Part shown: positions 58,724-64,000 of the stretch, one piece after another
How the letters are laid out: each line of letters opens with the position of its first letter
Numbering within the stretch: position 1 is the first letter of the stretch
Origin: Chondrus crispus
Taxonomy: Eukaryota > Rhodophyta > Florideophyceae > Gigartinales > Gigartinaceae
Assembly (NCBI RefSeq): GCF_000350225.1
Contig: NW_005178809.1
Location: 743,429 to 807,428 of the forward strand
Length of the DNA stretch: 64,000 nucleotides
Direction: 5' to 3'
Made by a program: the position numbers and the translations under genes
Notes under the pieces: generated by a model
Databases searched by the model: none
Seen by the model: the letters and a program-made list of their open reading frames with translations, nothing else
Told to the model about the DNA's origin: nothing

Positions 58724-61700
58724 ATGTGCGAGTCTCCTGTTGAAGAAGACGTTACAGTAGCTAACCCAAATTTGGAGTACATCCCTGTTCAAGGACAAGA
58801 CCTTGGCGATCCAGCACCACCACCAGAAGGCGCTGACCGAGAGCTTGTCAAGGATTATGAGGAAGACGTACGAAATTACAGTACGGAAATGTGGGAATGT
58901 TTAATGGCAAACAAAGCACTTCGCGAAGAAGAGCTTTGGATAGACTTCACGTGTACATTTCGGAAAGCCTCGATCAAGGCCATGTCGTCAACACAGCAAG
59001 TTAAATGGGTGGACTTCTTACGCTCGAGAGGAGTGAAAGTTCGGAAACAACGCGGTCTTTCGAGAGCAACTGCACTCACGGAGTGCTTGACAGCGGACAC
59101 GTTTCCCCGTCCAGAACCTGAAATTTCGTGCACGCCAGTAAGGAATGTTGACCGTAGAGATGTGACAGAGGTTCATGAAAATGATCCTGACGAACAAAGC
59201 CGCAAGGGAAGTGCCATGAGAGACTTGAGACAACGTCGACAGTCGTATTCTACAAAAGAATTCGGCAGCGAAAAGGCACACGACATTGCAAGTATTATCA
59301 CTGGCAATGAAGATGACCGCGGAGCTGAGGAGCAGTATAGATTTCGGCGTATGGGGGTTTTAGATTCGAAACCATCTACCCATTCCCCTACTGCATCCAA
59401 AGTGATACAAGATCAGAAACGCCATGATGGGACTGCGATAAGACTTCACAGTTCAGGGAGGGGTTCTGGTGCCATTATGTCGCTCATGAAAGTCTATGGC
59501 GGAAGAAAACTGTACGGAGGTCAATGGGAAGAGGATCTAGACGATTCTCTGGAAGTCTTTGAAACACTGGCCGCCACCTGCTGCCTCACCGATGACGAAA
59601 AAGCAAGAGCCATTCCAGTAATGCTACGAGATGATGCACTGTCGTACTATTCTACTACGTTCAGAAACAGTGAGGCTTCATACGGAGAGATTGTAAACTC
59701 ACTGCGCAAATGGTTTACAAGTGAGGAACAACGTAACAGACTCTTGCGTATATGGCAAAAGGCTTCACTTTCGGAGGCAATGCGACGGCAGCCGATGAAG
59801 AGTGAAGTGGAAGTATTCCGTGAGCTTTCTCACCGACTATCGCGAATACAGAACCAGTTGGATGTTCAGTACCACCGCGACAGCTTCCTACGAGACCAAC
59901 TTGTCATGGCTGCGGATATTCCGCATCTCGAACGATCTTTGAGAGAAAGAGTACCGAAGACAGCGCACGAGGCAATGCACCGCATTGCCGCTTCCCTTTC
60001 AAATGAGCCAAGATCAGCAGGCGCAAATTGGACAGCAGTGGATAGTCACAACGATGATACGCAAGCGCACTATGGCTTGGGAAAATCATTCGGTGGCCAA
60101 GCCCGAAAGCAATTGGGTGGCACTGTACGGCGTGGATACCATAAGAACAGACGTAGGCTGGCCAATGTCAAGGGTTGCTGGGTATGTGGCGGAGATCACA
60201 TGGCAAGAGAGAAACATGCTCCCAAGGAAATCGTTGCAGCAATTGATAAGCTGAAGAACAACTCTTCGAACAAGACATACACCGTTGATGATCTTGCAGA
60301 AGTCGCAAATGCCCTATGGACAGCCGGAGATACAGATGAGGAGCAAGACTTCATTTCTGATGAAGACGATGAGGCAAACATCTTGGAATTTCAAGATGAG
60401 ATGAGAGATGAGTACAGTCTAAACAAATCCCTTGAGCAAGACATGGCAAATGCTTCTTTTCTGCACGGTAGGTCTTTTATCGCAGATTTGGAGCGAGATA
60501 TGGCTTTCATGCATGCGCAACTGTCTCTAGGTGAACAGGACACGTTTAGAGGACTTATTCTGGACACTGGCGCCAATCGCTCTTCATGTATGTGTCTCTC
60601 ACAGTATAAAGCATACTGTAGAGAGAACAACGTCCCTTTGTCTATTGACAGAACAGAGGGGAGAACTGTGTCAGGATTTGGAGGTTCAAAAAGGGGTTCG
60701 TTAGGGTCTGCTATTATCCCTGTACCTTTTGTTGATCTCAACGTCGTTCTTCATGTCAAGTTTCAGATATTTTCTCACAACTCTCCTTCACTACTGTGTC
60801 TTAGGGACATGAGAGAAGGGGGATTAGACATCAGCGTACAAAAACTGTCTATTTCTTACAAGCATAGAAGCCAATCAGTTTCCCTGGAGAACGACTTCAT
60901 GGTACACAATTGGAAGTCGGAAGATGTCGTGAACTCCCTTTATTCCGAAAAAGAGCTCCGAAAGCTCCATAGGAATTTTGGGCATCCCTCCGTGTCTGCA
61001 CTCACAAATCTCCTCAAAAGAGCAAACCCAGATCACATGGACAGAGAAGTCCAAGACGCCATCATGCGACTGACAAAAGCTTGCACAACATGTGCAACAC
61101 ATGCTTCACGACTGCGACGGTTCAAACTCACTGTTGGAACGAATGACTTGAAGTTCAATCATACTCTTGCAGTAGACATTATGACACTCAATGGAAAACC
61201 GGTGCTTCATGTTGTTGACGAAGCTACGCACTACACTTCGGCAGTTTTCTTAAACAGACAAAGGGCATCTGACACCTGGAAAGGATTGCTGCGATGTTGG
61301 AGCAGAGTTTACTTGGGACCGCCAGATTTTTTGCGTATGGATCAAGGTACCAACTTCATAGCAAAAGAATTCGTGGAATCGGCGACTGCAGAGGGAATTA
61401 CTGTACTTCCAGCTCCCATTGAGTCCCCTTCCACTATGTCTCATGTTGAGCGCTACCACGCCCCACTAAGAGCTGCATTCAAGAAGATCCGTGATTCTCT
61501 GGCGACAAGTGAGTCCGACAGCGACTGCTTGCAAATGGCTTTGAAAGCTGTAAATGATACGATAGGGCCTGAAGGACTCTGTCCTACTCTGCTTGTTTAT
61601 GGAGCCCTCCCTCGACACCCTCTGTCAGCGCCGAATACAACACAGTTAGAACGTGCAAAGTCGATGGATGATGCCATGGACAGTGTTCGAAAGGTACAGG

Positions 61701-63643
61701 CACAGAGGAGAGTTGCTTTCGGATTGAGACACCCTGGGGGACCCAAGGCCAAGGAGAATAGCGAGGAACTTTCCCGACTGCCCGCAGGTTCTCCTGTATA
61801 CGTTTACAGGAAAACGACCGAGAAATGGGACGGACCATATCCATTTATTCATATAGATGGAGAGACAGTTGTTGTGCAACTTCCGAGAGGGCGCAAGATA
61901 TTCCGATCGAATGTGGTTAAGCCTCAAAACTCGCCATCATTCCCGAAAGAAAACCTCCAAGGGAGCACAACTCAATCACCCGTCGAACTTAGCAATGAAC
62001 CAGGAGCAATTGAGGAGGATGAGAACTTCTTATGTTCAGATATCTCTCTACAAGCAATGTTTGGTCCTGGAAGTTACCTGTACTGTACTCCCGACGAACC
62101 TCGAGATTTTTCAAAGTCCAGAATGACTGAGCTACAGGGATTGGAGGAACGACAAACATTCGAAGTGGTGAAGCTTTCGTCTGTGCCAAAGGGAACAAGA
62201 ATCTACGGATCAAGATGGGTGGATACACTCAAGACCTTGGAAGATGGAAGCATTGCAGAAAAGTCACGGCTAGTCGCGCAGAACTATAAGGACAAGGGGG
62301 CCAGCTCTATTGCCACAAAGTCACCAACAATAAGTCGCATGGGACAGAGAGTTGCGATGGCCACGGCGGCTATATTCAGAGAGCACCAATCTTACATTAG
62401 AGATATTTCTCAGGCTTACTTGCAATCAGAGTCACCTCTGGAACGAAAAATATTTCTTCGTCCACCAAAAGAAATGAATCTCGGTGCGGATGTCGTGCTT
62501 TGTGTTCTTAAGCCACTTTATGGAGTCCCAGAGAGCGGATTGCACTGGTTTGTGACATACTGGACGCATCACAGAGAACGGCTTTCTATGAAAAGCACCA
62601 CGGGTGACCCTTGCCTTCTATATCGCCCAGGAGACATGCATGCTGAGGGTGTAACTGCTCTACAGGTCGACGACTCGTTTGGACATGGGACAGTTGAATT
62701 TTTGAAGGACGAAGAACGCGAATCTAAGCGTTTTAAATGCAAGCCGCGAAAGATTCTAAAGACTGGAGAGACGACATCATTTAATGGTTGTCAAATCACT
62801 GTTGAAAGAAACCGAGTTCATTTGCTGCGACAGATGGACAAACTTGGAAAGATATCCAGGCCTAGAAACCAGGACGAGCTTGTGAGCGTGCGTGCATTAC
62901 TACAGTATATCGGATGCTGTACTAGACCTGACCTTTGTGCACCCGTACAGCTCTTAGCAAGTGAAGTGAACAATCCGGAGGCCAGCACATATTCGAAAAT
63001 GGAAAGCATTGTGGAACGTTGCCACAACACCAAAGACATGGGCCTAACATTCATACCGTTAGAAAGAAGTTCGCTTCGTTTAGCATTGTTCACGGACGCC
63101 TCTTTCGCTAACGCCGATAGATACAAATCACAAATTGGCTGTGTCGTTCTCCTAGTCGACTCCAACAACAATGCGAATATCATACACTACGGTAGCTCCA
63201 GATGCAAACGTGTGACCAGATCAGTAATGGCTGCGGAACTTCATGCCCTTGTGTATGGTTTTGACCAGGCCTTTGTGGTGAGAGCAGTATTGGAGGAACT
63301 GCTAGGGCAATCAATACAGATTGATGGATACATTGACTCCAGAACCGTATTTAATGTGGTAGCCAAGAGCAGCGCAACATTGGAGAAACGCCTACAGATC
63401 GATGCGCACGCACTAAGAGAAAGCCATGAGAAAGGAGAGTTGAGATATCTGGCATGGATAGCAGGTAAGGAAAACATCGCTGACGGACTCACAAAGGAGC
63501 TGGCAAATGAAAACCATGCTCTGCTACAGGTCATGCGCACCAACAAGCTTCACTTGGATCCCAACGGATGGGTGGACAACGCGAAAGGAAAATCTACAGA
63601 GATACAATGCGCAACAACAAAACAGAAAACCTCTGAGTGTTAA
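58724..63643 (+). CDS. Copia-B Gag-Pol polyprotein (1639 aa, intact)
   Basis: First ATG in the frame is 58724 (MCESPVEEDVT); the frame is open from 58673. Gag includes MSLMKVYGGRKLYGG and a finger CWVCGGDHMAREKH near residue 485, where His replaces the last Cys of CCHC. Protease: LILDTGANRSS near 615. Pre-integrase: LRKLHRNFGHPSVS. Integrase acidic residues: LAVDIMTL, RMDQGTNF, SHVERYH (residues about 817-907). RT: YIRDISQAYLQSESP and active site LQVDDSF near 1312, where YVDD is usual. RNase H: LFTDASFANADR, MAAELHALVYG, YIDSRTVFN, NIADGLTK. No stop or frameshift. The TAA is formed with the first bases of the 3' LTR. Same lineage as Copia-A, distant from Copia-1. Confidence 0.95.
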   Translation: MCESPVEEDVTVANPNLEYIPVQGQDLGDPAPPPEGADRELVKDYEEDVRNYSTEMWECLMANKALREEELWIDFTCTFRKASIKAMSSTQQVKWVDFLRSRGVKVRKQRGLSRATALTECLTADTFPRPEPEISCTPVRNVDRRDVTEVHENDPDEQSRKGSAMRDLRQRRQSYSTKEFGSEKAHDIASIITGNEDDRGAEEQYRFRRMGVLDSKPSTHSPTASKVIQDQKRHDGTAIRLHSSGRGSGAIMSLMKVYGGRKLYGGQWEEDLDDSLEVFETLAATCCLTDDEKARAIPVMLRDDALSYYSTTFRNSEASYGEIVNSLRKWFTSEEQRNRLLRIWQKASLSEAMRRQPMKSEVEVFRELSHRLSRIQNQLDVQYHRDSFLRDQLVMAADIPHLERSLRERVPKTAHEAMHRIAASLSNEPRSAGANWTAVDSHNDDTQAHYGLGKSFGGQARKQLGGTVRRGYHKNRRRLANVKGCWVCGGDHMAREKHAPKEIVAAIDKLKNNSSNKTYTVDDLAEVANALWTAGDTDEEQDFISDEDDEANILEFQDEMRDEYSLNKSLEQDMANASFLHGRSFIADLERDMAFMHAQLSLGEQDTFRGLILDTGANRSSCMCLSQYKAYCRENNVPLSIDRTEGRTVSGFGGSKRGSLGSAIIPVPFVDLNVVLHVKFQIFSHNSPSLLCLRDMREGGLDISVQKLSISYKHRSQSVSLENDFMVHNWKSEDVVNSLYSEKELRKLHRNFGHPSVSALTNLLKRANPDHMDREVQDAIMRLTKACTTCATHASRLRRFKLTVGTNDLKFNHTLAVDIMTLNGKPVLHVVDEATHYTSAVFLNRQRASDTWKGLLRCWSRVYLGPPDFLRMDQGTNFIAKEFVESATAEGITVLPAPIESPSTMSHVERYHAPLRAAFKKIRDSLATSESDSDCLQMALKAVNDTIGPEGLCPTLLVYGALPRHPLSAPNTTQLERAKSMDDAMDSVRKVQAQRRVAFGLRHPGGPKAKENSEELSRLPAGSPVYVYRKTTEKWDGPYPFIHIDGETVVVQLPRGRKIFRSNVVKPQNSPSFPKENLQGSTTQSPVELSNEPGAIEEDENFLCSDISLQAMFGPGSYLYCTPDEPRDFSKSRMTELQGLEERQTFEVVKLSSVPKGTRIYGSRWVDTLKTLEDGSIAEKSRLVAQNYKDKGASSIATKSPTISRMGQRVAMATAAIFREHQSYIRDISQAYLQSESPLERKIFLRPPKEMNLGADVVLCVLKPLYGVPESGLHWFVTYWTHHRERLSMKSTTGDPCLLYRPGDMHAEGVTALQVDDSFGHGTVEFLKDEERESKRFKCKPRKILKTGETTSFNGCQITVERNRVHLLRQMDKLGKISRPRNQDELVSVRALLQYIGCCTRPDLCAPVQLLASEVNNPEASTYSKMESIVERCHNTKDMGLTFIPLERSSLRLALFTDASFANADRYKSQIGCVVLLVDSNNNANIIHYGSSRCKRVTRSVMAAELHALVYGFDQAFVVRAVLEELLGQSIQIDGYIDSRTVFNVVAKSSATLEKRLQIDAHALRESHEKGELRYLAWIAGKENIADGLTKELANENHALLQVMRTNKLHLDPNGWVDNAKGKSTEIQCATTKQKTSEC

Positions 63644-64000
63644 TCTGCACGCATGGAACCAACGAAGGAAATGGATATGATAAATCAGGCTTGCGATTCT
63701 CGAAATGGGAATCTGAAATTCAGGGTTGATATCGCATACATGGCATATGCGCCAAATACAGTATCCTGCCAGCGGCCATCGTTTTTGCTTTATCGAGAGG
63801 CACCTAGCTGGAGCATTAGGAATGAAGTAGCTCTGCATTAGCGATATAAGTAGATACGTTTGCGGATAGATATCAAAAGAAAAGAACAGAACAACACAGT
63901 GCTTTAATTGCGCAACCAAATCCTAGTGCAACTAGTCCGGCATAGTCGAAGGCTCGAGAGGGCGTCAAGCATTGACAACCGAGCAGCGAGCAGTGAGGAG
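63638..64000 (+). repeat. Copia-B 3' LTR (cut by window edge)
   Basis: Near-identical to 57978-58341. Supplies the polyprotein stop codon. Confidence 0.9.

Larger units (their letters stand above)
57978..64000 (+). mobile_element. Copia-B: young Copia element, right end off window
   Basis: Left LTR starts 57978 (TGTTAGTCTGCACGC) and right LTR starts 63638 (TGTTAATCTGCACGC); they agree over about 360 bp with two or three substitutions and an 8-bp tandem duplication (GAGCAGCGAGCAGTG) in the right copy. The left LTR end is not determined because the right copy is cut at 64000. The internal ORF of about 1640 codons is intact. The left target would be CTACC (57973-57977); its partner lies outside the window. 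No clear polypurine tract or PBS was seen. Confidence 0.9.

Overview
The window is nuclear DNA of a eukaryote. It holds long NB-ARC/WD40 and membrane-protein genes with no visible introns, a Pol III tRNA gene and several classes of retrotransposon. Intron-poor genes, WD40-bearing NB-ARC proteins and dense LTR elements suggest a red alga, perhaps Chondrus-like. That assignment is an inference from gene style, not from a database match. About two thirds of the window (18.4 kb to the right edge) is nested transposable elements.

Host part (1-18,447). The left edge carries the C-terminus of one NB-ARC-WD40 gene (1-537), and a complete paralogue lies at 5,768-11,083. Their 3' flanks are duplicated too. 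The second flank is split by a 481-bp TIR element (11,154-11,634) whose empty TA site survives in the first flank. Between and after them lie an armadillo-repeat pseudogene (1,623-2,259), two perfect hairpins (4,843-4,895; 5,398-5,454), a pair of GC-rich 0.54-kb repeats, remnants of a Copia RNase H and of a LINE ORF1, a tRNA-Val(AAC) gene (15,160-15,233) and an orphan membrane protein (16,653-17,804, minus).

Transposon part. Copia-1 (18,448-23,072, minus) has 112-bp LTRs, a GGAAG target duplication and one stop codon in RNase H. Two DNA-transposon derivatives follow: one pogo-like with a Psq/CENP-B-type helix-turn-helix, and one with 40-bp TIRs and a Harbinger-like fragment. Copia-A spans 25,165-54,727. 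Its 5' LTR is split by a 745-bp TIR element with a 7-bp target duplication. Its leader is split by the chromovirus Gypsy-1 (26,368-37,491, plus, ATTCT duplication). Its gag is split by the chromovirus Gypsy-2 (38,333-48,412, minus, ACGGC duplication). A LINE-like element (55,441-57,977) is cut in its RT by Copia-B (57,978 to beyond 64,000), which is young and has an intact ORF.

Most interesting feature. Both chromoviruses carry, between pol and the 3' LTR, a long ORF on the opposite strand (826 codons in Gypsy-1; 491 codons and truncated in Gypsy-2). In both, the start codon lies exactly 91 nt from the 3' LTR. The two proteins are clearly homologous yet far more diverged than the Gag and N-terminal Pol of the same elements. 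Copia-A also has a long antisense ORF in the same place. This looks like a recurrent architecture of antisense accessory proteins expressed from, or through, the 3' LTR. Both chromoviruses have a primer-binding site with an 18-nt perfect match to the 3' end of the tRNA-Val(AAC) encoded in this window. They also share a nearly identical gag-to-RT block set between diverged flanks, which points to recombination between subfamilies.
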